DNA of 64,000 bases from Chondrinema litorale (GTDB taxonomy: Bacteria > Bacteroidota > Bacteroidia > Cytophagales > Flammeovirgaceae), in contig NZ_CP111048.1 in the NCBI RefSeq assembly GCF_026250525.1, positions 124,001 to 188,000 of the forward strand, in the 5' to 3' direction. A program made the position numbers and the translations under genes. Positions 1 to 7,662 of the stretch are shown here, piece by piece. Position 1 is the stretch's first letter, and each line of letters opens with the position of its first letter. The notes under the pieces were generated by a model. The model searched no databases and had not been told where the DNA came from. It worked only from the letters and a program-made list of their open reading frames with translations.

Positions 1-372
1 CTCAATAGTAAATGATGCTCTGTTTATATTTTCCATATAGGTGAGCTCATTTCTCGATTGAGACAGCTGTGCCAGTATCAATACAGCAGTAAGCAATCTT
101 ACTTCATTACCAGTAAGCTGCTTAGCAATTTTATCTCTTATCTGAGTATCCAGCCTCTCTTCTATCTCCTGAGGGAATTCAATTGAGTATTCATCTTTCC
201 CATTTTCATTCAATTTCAGAATCCTGTGAATCGAACTATTGATCTCACTGGCTATATCTGGTTTTAATTGATTACTATCATCAAAAACAGAAAGCTGCTT
301 AATTTGCTGCCTTGTCTCAATTTTGAGAAGCCTACTCGGATAATTGACTGTATTGGTGCTGTTAACTTTCAT
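1..372 (-). CDS. Probable plasmid replication initiator protein, N-terminal part (runs off the window)
   Basis: An open frame starts with ATG at 372 on the minus strand and stays open for 124 codons to the window edge, so the C-terminal part is missing. The protein begins MKVNSTNTVNYPSRLL and has a stretch reading IAKQLTGNEVRLLTAVLILA, which resembles the first helical part of the winged-helix domain of Rep_3/RepB-type initiators. The main argument is context: an array of iterons lies directly upstream (438-755) and a parA-parB operon lies just beyond. Iteron-binding initiators normally bind repeats beside their own gene and both open the origin and repress themselves. What is seen is the open frame, the iterons and the par genes; the Rep function is inferred. 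A DNA-binding regulator of another kind is possible. Confidence 0.6.
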   Translation of the reverse strand, partial: MKVNSTNTVNYPSRLLKIETRQQIKQLSVFDDSNQLKPDIASEINSSIHRILKLNENGKDEYSIEFPQEIEERLDTQIRDKIAKQLTGNEVRLLTAVLILAQLSQSRNELTYMENINRASFTIE

Positions 373-437
373 GTATCAATAATATTCATTCAGGATATTT
401 AGCACAAGTAAAAAATAATCTTTTTTACTCGTTCAGG

Positions 438-755
438 GTATATTATGACTCGCAACAAGTACATTATGACTTAACTCTTGTACATTATGACTTACTTATT
501 GGCTATTTATACTAGTAGTGGGGATATTCTGACGCGATTTATGTACATTATGACTTATTAAATGTCTCTTTTTACTCACCTTTGGTATATTATGACTTAC
601 TACTTGTACATTATGACTTATTGCAATATTTTGTACATTCTGACTTACCATTTTAACCTTTTGACTTTTAGAAGGTAAGTAAAGACTTAAAATATGTCTA
701 TTACGACTTAATTATTGTACATTATGCGGGAAATATGCGTACATGATATTGATTA
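438..755. repeat. Iteron array, candidate replication origin
   Basis: The unit GTACATTATGACTTA recurs, with unit starts at 438, 459, 480, 522, 543, 585, 606, 633, 696 and 717. Weaker copies fall in the same register at 501, 564, 654, 675 and about 739. Successive starts are 21 bp apart or multiples of 21 (two helical turns), except for one 27-bp step between 606 and 633. All units point the same way, so bound proteins would lie on one face of the helix, as at iteron origins. The array sits upstream of the minus-strand initiator candidate, and AT-rich DNA follows at 755-815. The copies at 459, 480, 543 and 606 match the 15-mer exactly; 585 and 633 differ at one position. Confidence 0.85.
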
Positions 756-810
756 TCAGATAGTTATGATGGTAATTTTCTCTATATAATATATAAAAGA
801 TATAAAAACT

Positions 811-842
811 TTTATTAGAGAAATTCAGTTGAAATTTCTCTA
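811..842 (-). terminator. Terminator hairpin after the AntA/AntB gene
   Basis: A perfect 10-bp inverted repeat (816-825 and 833-842, arms TAGAGAAATT/AATTTCTCTA, 7-nt loop) overlaps the stop codon of the minus-strand gene at 840. Read on the minus strand, it is followed by a T-rich tract. It probably ends the parA-parB-antA transcript before the origin. Confidence 0.6.
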
Positions 843-1511
843 TTCATCATCTTCAGTATTTTTATTTTCAATTCTTTTCTCTGGGTTTAGTTCTTCAGGA
901 AACTTTCCAGTGTTTTCATTAATCATCGATCTAACTTTGCTGTGGTTTTCTTTATTCCAAGTTTCAACAGTGTCTAAATCTGTAATGCCGAGTTTAAAGC
1001 TTTCGTTAGTTAGTTCTGTGGCAAAATCACGACCTTTAAGTAACAAAAGTGGTAATTCAACATCTTCCATCGTTTGGCCATTAAATAAGACCTTACGACC
1101 TTTGTAGTCTATTTGAATGTAATCTTCATAAGTTCCATTAATACTTTTGATATTAGCCAACAAGCGCTGTTTTGTAGCCTCTAATTTTGAAAATGCTTCT
1201 ACCCTTTTATTTTCTTTAAGGGCTTTTAATGTTTCTTCACACTGAATAAAATATTGTCTGGCTTTGGCTCCCAATTCGTTATTTTCGACCATACAAAGCT
1301 CTTTAGCCATGTGTATAGTCATTAAATAATCTGTTGCTCCGCGACCTCCAGTACCTTTTACTAAAACTTTAGTAAAAGTAACATTTTCTTTAAAATTGTA
1401 TTTATTTATTCTGTTTTTAATCCAATCGTTAAACCTCGATTTTACTTCAAGATATTCATAAAGATCGCGAGCAGAAATTAGATTGCCTTTGTATATTTTA
1501 ATCAGTTCCAT
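840..1511 (-). CDS. AntA/AntB antirepressor-domain protein in the par operon
   Basis: The 223-residue protein has an AntA/AntB-type domain over roughly residues 5-95. It includes ISARDLYEYLEVKSRFNDWI, then the YNFKENVTFTKV segment, TDYLMTIHMAKELCMVE, and ARQYFIQCEE, in the order known from phage antirepressors. The rest (about 100-223) is charged, partly helical and ends in an acidic tail; I do not recognise it. The gene is third in a minus-strand operon, 20 nt after parB, with a hairpin at its stop codon. In phages this domain accompanies proteins that relieve repression; here it stands beside partition genes and an iteron origin, so a role in control of replication or partition is likely but unproven. 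It could also be a phage-derived remnant that was retained. Confidence 0.8.
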   Translation of the reverse strand: MELIKIYKGNLISARDLYEYLEVKSRFNDWIKNRINKYNFKENVTFTKVLVKGTGGRGATDYLMTIHMAKELCMVENNELGAKARQYFIQCEETLKALKENKRVEAFSKLEATKQRLLANIKSINGTYEDYIQIDYKGRKVLFNGQTMEDVELPLLLLKGRDFATELTNESFKLGITDLDTVETWNKENHSKVRSMINENTGKFPEELNPEKRIENKNTEDDE

Positions 1512-1531
1512 CGCATAAGGGGGTTAAAAAA

Positions 1532-2482
1532 TCACTTCTGTTTTTGGCTGTTTAAAGCTTCTTTTTTAAGAGAATCTAATAATGTTTTTACCATGTCAAA
1601 CTCACTTGCATTACTTTGTACAGATAGCTTAGAGAAAGCATCAAGTGTTTCTTTTTTTAAGTTAACAAAATCATTAGAATTATCGTTTTCTGTAAGCTTA
1701 ACTACCTCCTTAGAGTCAACCTTTAAAACAAACTTTTCTATATCATTTACCGACTTAAAAACAGGTTTTTGCTTGCCACTGTACTTACCTAACTTTTGCA
1801 GCGAAGACTTTTTTACTTTCTCTTTTCCGGCAAGTATTTCCTGTTTTAATTCTGGGTTTGAACTTCCAATAAAGTTAATACCCTTTGCAAAGCTTGCATC
1901 TCTTTCAATTGTTTTAGGAGATACTTTATACTCTTCGGCTAGTTTGATGTGAGTGGGTTGTTCGTCATTTTGACGATTAACCTTGTCTTTATTAAACTGG
2001 TTAACTCCTTTAGAGTTTGTTTTTTTCTTTTTATCACGCTCATAACGCAAGCCACGAAGGTAGCTGCGCTGTTCATTTGTAAGGTTTCTCCTGCCCAACT
2101 GGTTTATAATCATCCAGTCTTTTACAGATTCAAAGTCTGGTAGATCGAGAAATTTCTTTCCATACTTTACAGTCTTGCCTTCACGCTCAAGGCCTTTAAC
2201 TATTGCCATTCTGTTATGGCCATCTACCAGCACATGCCCCCTTTCAGGATCGTTCCAGAGTATTAAATCTTCTCTTACACCTTCTTGCTCAATACTATCC
2301 TTTAAAAGCTGTAATTCCTCATCTTGCAATGGCGGTATAAAAGACTTGAGTATTGGGTCTATAATAATTTCCTTACGCTCAGCCCTGCTAATAATATCGT
2401 CGAATGCCTGATTATTATCAACGGCAGAAACATTGATATTCTCTTTTGCTTTTTGTCTTAGTTTATCTCTGGTTTTAGCCAT
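1532..2482 (-). CDS. parB: ParB-like partition protein
   Basis: The 316-residue protein carries a ParB/Srx N-terminal domain at about residues 35-130. It shows the conserved turn GHVLVDGHNRMAIVKGL, where chromosomal ParBs have GERRxRA, then a helical DNA-binding region around residues 130-215 (NEQRSYLRGLRYERDKK, later IKLAEEYKVSPKTIERD, which looks like a helix-turn-helix). The C-terminal third is lysine-rich. ParB binds a centromere site and stimulates its ParA partner. The start codon lies 8 nt inside the end of parA, a typical translational coupling. The GHNR variant is the form seen in many plasmid and phage ParB-like proteins and fits a secondary replicon. The centromere site is not identified. 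Confidence 0.85.
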   Translation of the reverse strand: MAKTRDKLRQKAKENINVSAVDNNQAFDDIISRAERKEIIIDPILKSFIPPLQDEELQLLKDSIEQEGVREDLILWNDPERGHVLVDGHNRMAIVKGLEREGKTVKYGKKFLDLPDFESVKDWMIINQLGRRNLTNEQRSYLRGLRYERDKKKKTNSKGVNQFNKDKVNRQNDEQPTHIKLAEEYKVSPKTIERDASFAKGINFIGSSNPELKQEILAGKEKVKKSSLQKLGKYSGKQKPVFKSVNDIEKFVLKVDSKEVVKLTENDNSNDFVNLKKETLDAFSKLSVQSNASEFDMVKTLLDSLKKEALNSQKQK

Positions 2483-3227
2483 TTTTCTTCAGAATTTCTA
2501 ATGCTAGGTTTTCGTAATCGTGAGCTCCTTTGCCTTTTGGGTCGTAGGTGAAAATATCTTCACCAGCTATAGTACTTTCTTTAAATTTGGTGGTATGCCT
2601 AATTCGGGTATGTAGAATTTTTCCCGGAAAATGTTTTTCTAGTTCTTCTAAGCCAATATCGGTAGCTACAGTATTTTGGATAAACAAAGTAATAAGCACT
2701 CCCATAAGTTCAATATTGCTATTAAGGCGCTTCTTTATTTTGTTGTTGATAAAGCGATAAACTTCTAAAAGACCATCTATAGAGAACCTGTCTGTTTGAG
2801 TTGTGATAAGAAATTTAGTAGAAGTTGTAATTGCATTGATGGTATAAACACCCAAAGAAGGTGGGCAATCAATCAATACAAAATCATATTTTTTTTTAAC
2901 AGATTCTATCGCATCAGCTAGTATGTAGTATCTGTTAATGTCGCTTTCTACCTCACTTTCAATAGAAGCCAGTGCTAATTGTGAAGGTACAATATGGAAG
3001 AACTCATCTTCTTGTAAGATAGGCAGGCTTTCTTTGTCTTTGTAAGTATGGTAAACAGATTTGCTAAAATCAGTAAATCCAAGACCATGAGTAAGATTTG
3101 CCTGACTATCATTATCTATTACCAAAACTTTTTTCTTTAATCTTGATAAAGCTTTCCCAAGATTTATAGCAGTTGTAGTTTTTCCTACACCACCTTTCAA
3201 ATTTAAAATCGAAACTATTTCGGCCAT
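2475..3227 (-). CDS. parA: ParA family partition ATPase
   Basis: The 250-residue protein is a short ParA/Soj-type ATPase without an N-terminal helix-turn-helix. The deviant Walker A motif KGGVGKTT is at residues 11-18 with the signature Lys at 11, and the Walker B-like VLIDCPPSLG follows near residues 115-125. ParA ATPases form ATP-dependent dimers on nucleoid DNA and move ParB-bound replicons. It is the first gene of the parA-parB-antA operon and its end overlaps parB. An inverted repeat lies 28-43 nt upstream of its start and may be its control site. The family is certain; assignment to plasmid rather than chromosomal partition rests on the iterons and the GHNR-type ParB. Confidence 0.92.
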   Translation of the reverse strand: MAEIVSILNLKGGVGKTTTAINLGKALSRLKKKVLVIDNDSQANLTHGLGFTDFSKSVYHTYKDKESLPILQEDEFFHIVPSQLALASIESEVESDINRYYILADAIESVKKKYDFVLIDCPPSLGVYTINAITTSTKFLITTQTDRFSIDGLLEVYRFINNKIKKRLNSNIELMGVLITLFIQNTVATDIGLEELEKHFPGKILHTRIRHTTKFKESTIAGEDIFTYDPKGKGAHDYENLALEILKKNG

Positions 3228-3844
3228 TAAGAGAAATTATTGTTACAGAGTAAGTGCTGAAAACTCAGCAAATTTTGACACTTAAATTAAAAAAAATTAA
3301 AGTTAGAAAAGCGTTCAGTGATTACAAAATGAATTGATTTAGAACCTGCTTTTTTAGATAAAAAATTGATTATAATTTTCAAAGAACAGGAGTTTATCAT
3401 AGATCAGACTTGTAAAAAAACTGTGAAACAAAGGAAAACATTTTATTGCAATAAATTGAAACAGTTGAAGAAAAATGTGATAAAAAAATCACTTTGGGAT
3501 TGAAAAAATTATGTGAGTAAGAAAGCAATTAAAACATTGCCATAATTGAGGTAAACACAAAAAGTAAGCTAAAACCTAACAGTTATAATGATGTTGAAAT
3601 TTTATTAATTAACTGGCATTTCAATAAAAAAATTGAGAAATTATGCTAGATTAGAATACGTTTTGAAAGAAAATTACCATTATTTATAATAAAAGTTAAA
3701 AAAATCTAGAATCAAACATTTATTAGATTGAAAGCAGTTGTTTTTTTTAATGAGTATTTTAAAATTATCTAAGTGTCAGATGTCAATGTAATATTATCTA
3801 ATACATGTAAATTATTAGTATAGTCGGAATAAAACGGGTATAAA
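3228..3844. other. AT-rich intergenic region between parA and the kinase gene
   Basis: This 617-bp stretch between two divergent genes has no convincing open frame. It is strongly AT-rich with many A runs. It contains the 6-bp inverted repeat at 3255-3270, a 14-bp perfect palindrome TTTATTGCAATAAA at 3442-3455, and a GTGAT/ATCAC repeat at 3477-3492. It must hold the promoters of both flanking genes and may hold the ParB-binding centromere. Confidence 0.6.
3255..3270. promoter_or_regulatory. Inverted repeat upstream of parA, possible operator
   Basis: TGCTGA-AAAC-TCAGCA is a perfect 6-bp inverted repeat with a 4-nt spacer, about 30 nt before the parA start. ParA/ParB operons are commonly autoregulated at such sites. 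No clear TAnnTTTG promoter element was found beside it, so the role is inferred. Confidence 0.4.
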
Positions 3845-4975
3845 ATGGGATCTAAAACAGATTTACACTTAGTGGAAAGAGGAGATAACGCCGAATTAGA
3901 AAGTGTTGAAATAAGTGAAGATACTTTTAAAACATTGGTAGAAAACCTACCAGACATCGTTTTTAGATATGATAAAAACCTGAGGGCAATTTTTATTAAT
4001 AGTCAGGGTTTGGAGCAGTTACAAATTGCTAGAAGGGAAGATATTTTATATAAAACAACGCTAGAGGCAGGTTATCCCGAAAGTATGTCTATCCCTTGGA
4101 TGCAAAAAATTGCCCAAGTATTTGAAACTGGCAAAAAACAAACTCACAACAAGCAATATATTTTTAATGAAAAGGTGGAATTCTTCCATAGTATTTTAGC
4201 ACCTGAATTCGACACCCAAGGTAAAGTAAAGTCTGTTTTAACAATTACTAGAAATGTATCAGAATTACACAAAACAGAAGTAGAATTAGAGTTAAAGAAT
4301 AAACAATTAGCAATAAAAAACTCTGAGTTAGAAGAGTTTTCTTATGTAGCAGCTCACGATTTAAAAGCACCTCTTACCAACCTTCAAAGCTTAGTTACAT
4401 TAATTGATAATAAAATCAGTAATGAAAACCGAAGTATTTTTGATAAAATAAAACAGGTAGTAGAAATACTTACCAATAAATTAAACTCATTTAATGATGT
4501 AATTGCTATTAAATCTAATTTGAGAGTAGAGAAGGAGTCAGTGCTGTTTGAAGATGTATTAGCCGAAGTGAAATTTAAATTAAAAGAAGAAATTATCGAA
4601 TCGGACATTAACATAAGAGCAGATTTTTCCAATTCACCAGAAATTACCTATAGCCCTTCACACTTGCACAGTATCTTATACAATTTATTAAAGAATGCGA
4701 TAAGGTTTAGAAATCTTATGGTAAAATCAGAAGTGTTTTTATCTACTAATATCTGTAATGGTAAAACACTCTTATCGGTTAAAGATAATGGTATTGGATT
4801 TAACGAGGAGATGGGAACTAACAAAATATTTGGCTTATTTAAAAGAATGCATACTCATACAGATGGTTTAGGAGTTGGACTTTACCTAGTAAAAACAATT
4901 GTAAATTCACAAGGTGGGCATATCGAAGTTAGTAGTAAAATTAATTTAGGAACTGAATTTAGGATTTATTTATAA
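3845..4975 (+). CDS. PAS-domain sensor histidine kinase
   Basis: The 376-residue protein has no signal peptide or membrane segment and so is probably cytoplasmic. A PAS domain covers about residues 25-140 (TLVENLPDIVFRYDKNLRAIF and onward), then a short coiled coil (145-165), a HisKA dimerisation domain with EEFSYVAAHDLKAPL (phospho-accepting His at 171), and a HATPase domain with N box NLLKNAIRF, G1 box VKDNGIGF and G2 box GLGVGLYLVKTI. It autophosphorylates in response to a PAS-sensed signal. The response regulator gene starts 10 nt after its stop, so the two form an operon and are probably partners. The signal is unknown. Confidence 0.93.
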   Translation: MGSKTDLHLVERGDNAELESVEISEDTFKTLVENLPDIVFRYDKNLRAIFINSQGLEQLQIARREDILYKTTLEAGYPESMSIPWMQKIAQVFETGKKQTHNKQYIFNEKVEFFHSILAPEFDTQGKVKSVLTITRNVSELHKTEVELELKNKQLAIKNSELEEFSYVAAHDLKAPLTNLQSLVTLIDNKISNENRSIFDKIKQVVEILTNKLNSFNDVIAIKSNLRVEKESVLFEDVLAEVKFKLKEEIIESDINIRADFSNSPEITYSPSHLHSILYNLLKNAIRFRNLMVKSEVFLSTNICNGKTLLSVKDNGIGFNEEMGTNKIFGLFKRMHTHTDGLGVGLYLVKTIVNSQGGHIEVSSKINLGTEFRIYL

Positions 4976-4985
4976 GCTTAAAGGT

Positions 4986-5372
4986 ATGACTGAACAAGCA
5001 TATTTAACAAGTAATGTGTTGCTTGTAGAAGATGATGAAATCGCAAGTTTTATTTCTAGTAATGTTTTAAAAAGTGTAGGTATTGTAAACATCAGTGCAG
5101 TAGAAAATGGTTTACAAGCTTGTTCATTTTTAGAAAACAACTGCCCAGATTATATATTTTTAGACTTAAGTATGCCTGTAATGGATGGTTTCGAGTTTTT
5201 AGAAGCTTATCAAAAAAATGGCTATTGTGCCAATCATACAAAAATTATTATTCTTACCTCATCTATCAGACCTTCAGATAAAGAAAAAGCATCAGAATAT
5301 AACAATATTATTGGTTATATAGAAAAGCCACTAGATGCAGAAAAAGTAAAAAATGTGCTAGCTAATATGTAA
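4986..5372 (+). CDS. Single-domain response regulator
   Basis: The 128-residue protein is a lone CheY-like receiver domain with no output domain. The acidic pocket (VEDDE, residues 15-18), the phospho-acceptor Asp in YIFLDLSMPVMDG (residue 60), the conserved Thr of ILTSS and the Lys of IEKPL are all present. It follows the kinase gene by 10 nt and is probably its substrate. Without an output domain it must act by protein contacts or pass phosphate on to another protein. Confidence 0.93.
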   Translation: MTEQAYLTSNVLLVEDDEIASFISSNVLKSVGIVNISAVENGLQACSFLENNCPDYIFLDLSMPVMDGFEFLEAYQKNGYCANHTKIIILTSSIRPSDKEKASEYNNIIGYIEKPLDAEKVKNVLANM

Positions 5373-5665
5373 ATTATAGATATAATAATCCAGTCGAAAT
5401 TGGAGGCTTAGTTTATACTTTAAACTAAATAAAGGATGTAAAATTAAGAAGATTTTAGAATGCTAATATTTCTATAAAACGATTTAGTTGCATTTATAGA
5501 CATTAAGCATCTCTTTTGAAAATTTTGGATAATAAACTTGTAGAATTCTTTAAAGATTGTTCCCTTTACTTCAAAAAAAGCTTTTTAATTATCGAAATTG
5601 TAATTATTGTCTTTAAATTTCTCCTTTAAGGATTACTAAACGGAAGGTTAATTTAGTAAACATTC
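5373..5665. other. Intergenic region with a small hairpin
   Basis: The stretch after the response regulator has no gene. An 8-bp inverted repeat TTAGTTTA/TAAACTAA (5408-5415 and 5421-5428, 5-nt loop) lies 36 nt after the stop and may end the two-gene transcript, although no T run follows directly. The rest is AT-rich leader of the sigma factor gene. Confidence 0.4.
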
Positions 5666-6256
5666 ATGGATATAAATAGCACTGGGAACATTGATTTACT
5701 TGTTAAAAATTTCCTAAAAGGAGACCGTAAAGCATTTGAAAAAGTATATAAGCTTTACCATCCTTTGCTATATAATTATGGATGCCAATTTAGGATAGAT
5801 TCCTCAGTTGTAGACGACTTTATTCAGGATATATTTATTGATATCTGGAATTCAAGAGAGCGACTTAACATTAAACAATTAAAACCTTATCTGTTTAAGT
5901 GCCTTAGAAACAAGCTTACCAAGCAACTGGCCAAAGAAGTAAAAGAAAAAGACAAGGCTGAAAAATACTGGCGTGAAGAGTTTGAAATTTCTTACGATCC
6001 AGCCTCTTTAGGTATAGATACTGAGAATAAAACTGAATTAGAGAAAAAATTAGCTGCTTGCATAGAAGAGTTAAGTCCAAGACAGCGTGAGCTTATCTTT
6101 TTGATTTTCTATAATGACATGAGCTATATAGATGCAGCAGATGTTTTAAAAATCAAAATTAAAACTGCATACAACCAAATACACAATTCTATATCTACGC
6201 TTAGAAAATCTTTGCTATTCGTGTATCTTGGATTTGGATTATTCCAATATTTATAA
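5666..6256 (+). CDS. ECF-type RNA polymerase sigma factor
   Basis: The 196-residue protein has sigma region 2 around residues 20-90 (FEKVYKLYHPLLYNYG, then DDFIQDIFIDIWNSRERL) and region 4 around 130-185 (ELSPRQRELIFLIFYNDMSYIDAADVLKIK, then AYNQIHNSISTLRKSL). This is the architecture of Bacteroidota ECF factors that work with FecR. It would direct polymerase to its own promoter set. A FecR-type anti-sigma gene and a SusC transporter with an STN domain follow, so it probably activates the polysaccharide locus when the transporter is engaged. The C-terminus LLFVYLGFGLFQYL is hydrophobic, unusual but seen in some members. Confidence 0.93.
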   Translation: MDINSTGNIDLLVKNFLKGDRKAFEKVYKLYHPLLYNYGCQFRIDSSVVDDFIQDIFIDIWNSRERLNIKQLKPYLFKCLRNKLTKQLAKEVKEKDKAEKYWREEFEISYDPASLGIDTENKTELEKKLAACIEELSPRQRELIFLIFYNDMSYIDAADVLKIKIKTAYNQIHNSISTLRKSLLFVYLGFGLFQYL

Positions 6257-6402
6257 CTGCCAAGTTTTAAAGAAATAGGAGTTTTTGTGGTTGATTTAAC
6301 TTCTAATCTCAATTACAATCAAAAAAAATTTATTTATTTTAGCTATAAAAAAGCCTTATTTGGAGGTATATAAGCCTTTTCTAAAATTTTTCAGGAAATT
6401 TT

Positions 6403-6424
6403 ATACTTTTTTCTAAAAAAGTAT
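6403..6424 (+). repeat. Inverted repeat upstream of fecR
   Basis: Arms ATACTTTTTT/AAAAAAGTAT (6403-6412 and 6415-6424) are separated by 2 nt, in the 229-bp gap between the sigma and FecR genes. It could be an RNA hairpin or a protein site; the function is unknown. Confidence 0.35.
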
Positions 6425-6485
6425 GGGAAAAATGAAACCTTTTTGACTCCTTAATATAAAACCAACTATAAATATTAAAATTTTT

Positions 6486-7493
6486 ATGAATAGCAAAGAG
6501 GATTTTCTAAATAATGACCTTTTTAGGAAGTGGGTTAACTCCAATGATGAGGAGGTTAATAACTACTGGCAACAGTGGATGAAGGATAATCCTGATTTGG
6601 CTAATTCTGCGAAAGAAAATCGAGAACTGTTTAGAGCAATGCGCTTTGAAGAGTTTAAGCCAAAAGAGAATTTAGTAAATAGCTCTTGGAATAAGGTGGA
6701 TAGTTTAACCAAACCTAAGAGAAGATTTATCAATTTAAATACAATTGTGAAAATAGCTGCAGTATTGGCTGTGGCAGTAGTTGCATATTTTCCGATAAAG
6801 GAGCAATTAACAAAAAAGGAGCAGGAGCTAAAAAAGCCTGAACAAACAATAGTGTATGTAGAGAAGCAAGCTAAAAAGGGGAGTAAGCTTACTTTAAATT
6901 TAGGCGATGGTTCTATTATTAAATTAAATGCAGGAAGTAGCATTATTTACCCATCAACTTTTGCTGCAGATAAGCGAGAAGTAGAATTAAAAGGGGAGGC
7001 TTACTTTGAAATTGCTCACGACGAAAACAGACCTTTTACTGTAAAATCTGACAAACTGCTTACAACAGTATTAGGGACCAAGTTTTCTATAAATGCATTT
7101 AAAAAAGAAAAGATAAAAATAACTTTGGTTTCAGGAAAAGTGAAAGTAGAAAACACGACTAAGACTGATGAAGAGCCTGTTTATTTGGAACCGGGGCTAA
7201 AAGTAGTTTTAAGAAACAATCAGCTTAATAAAGAAAAACTGGATAGTGCCTACGACCTTGGTTGGAAAGACGGTATGATTACCTTTAAAGATGAAGACAT
7301 TGATGAAATTAAAGAGAAGTTGGAGAACTGGTATGGTGTAGATATTCAGATTAACAACAAAGGAAAAATAGCTAGGTCTTTTAAAGGCATTTATAGAAAT
7401 GAGTTGCTTACCAATGTACTTGCTAGTATTGGATACGCAATGAATTTTGAATATGAAATTAACGGTAACAATGTACTTATTGTCGGAAAATAA
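6486..7493 (+). CDS. FecR family anti-sigma factor
   Basis: The 335-residue protein has a cytoplasmic N-terminal part (1-85), one membrane segment at about 86-103 (TIVKIAAVLAVAVVAYFPI), a periplasmic FecR domain (about 130-225, with the LGDGSIIKLNAGSSI and VELKGEAYFEIAHD segments) and a C-terminal DUF4974-like domain (about 265-335, MITFKDEDIDEIKEKLENWYGVDI type). Such proteins hold the ECF factor at the membrane and are switched by contact with the STN domain of a TonB-dependent transporter. It lies between the sigma gene and the STN-bearing SusC, which supports a three-part signalling line. Confidence 0.94.
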   Translation: MNSKEDFLNNDLFRKWVNSNDEEVNNYWQQWMKDNPDLANSAKENRELFRAMRFEEFKPKENLVNSSWNKVDSLTKPKRRFINLNTIVKIAAVLAVAVVAYFPIKEQLTKKEQELKKPEQTIVYVEKQAKKGSKLTLNLGDGSIIKLNAGSSIIYPSTFAADKREVELKGEAYFEIAHDENRPFTVKSDKLLTTVLGTKFSINAFKKEKIKITLVSGKVKVENTTKTDEEPVYLEPGLKVVLRNNQLNKEKLDSAYDLGWKDGMITFKDEDIDEIKEKLENWYGVDIQINNKGKIARSFKGIYRNELLTNVLASIGYAMNFEYEINGNNVLIVGK

Positions 7494-7534
7494 AAACAAA
7501 ACAAATATGATATGAACAATACGAGCTAAAAAAA

Positions 7535-7558
7535 GGCAGTACCAACAACGATACTGCC
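7535..7558 (+). repeat. Hairpin between fecR and susC
   Basis: A perfect 7-bp inverted repeat GGCAGTA/TACTGCC (7535-7541, 7552-7558, 10-nt loop) lies 42 nt after fecR. No T run follows, so it may be a partial terminator or a processing and stability element separating regulator expression from the highly expressed transporter. Confidence 0.45.
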
Positions 7559-7629
7559 ACAAAACTTCAAATCCTTATAACCATACGTCAGATGTCGCCA
7601 AACAAATCAACCATGGTTAGCAAGGACTA

Positions 7630-7637
7630 TAATTTTG
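7630..7637 (+). promoter_or_regulatory. Candidate -7 promoter element of susC
   Basis: TAATTTTG matches the Bacteroidota -7 consensus TAnnTTTG and lies 26 nt before the susC start. A matching upstream TTTG is not evident, which would fit either a weak housekeeping promoter or one read by the ECF factor. Confidence 0.35.
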
Positions 7638-7662
7638 TTTAATTAAGTAACTACACAAAAAT

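Noticed and set aside
438..755. CRISPR array
   Set aside because: Repeats are 15-mers with a 21-bp period, leaving only about 6 bp between units, and some copies are degenerate. This is iteron structure, and no cas gene is near.
829..1107. Plus-strand open frame of 92 codons
   Set aside because: It is antisense to the AntA/AntB gene, low complexity, and without context.
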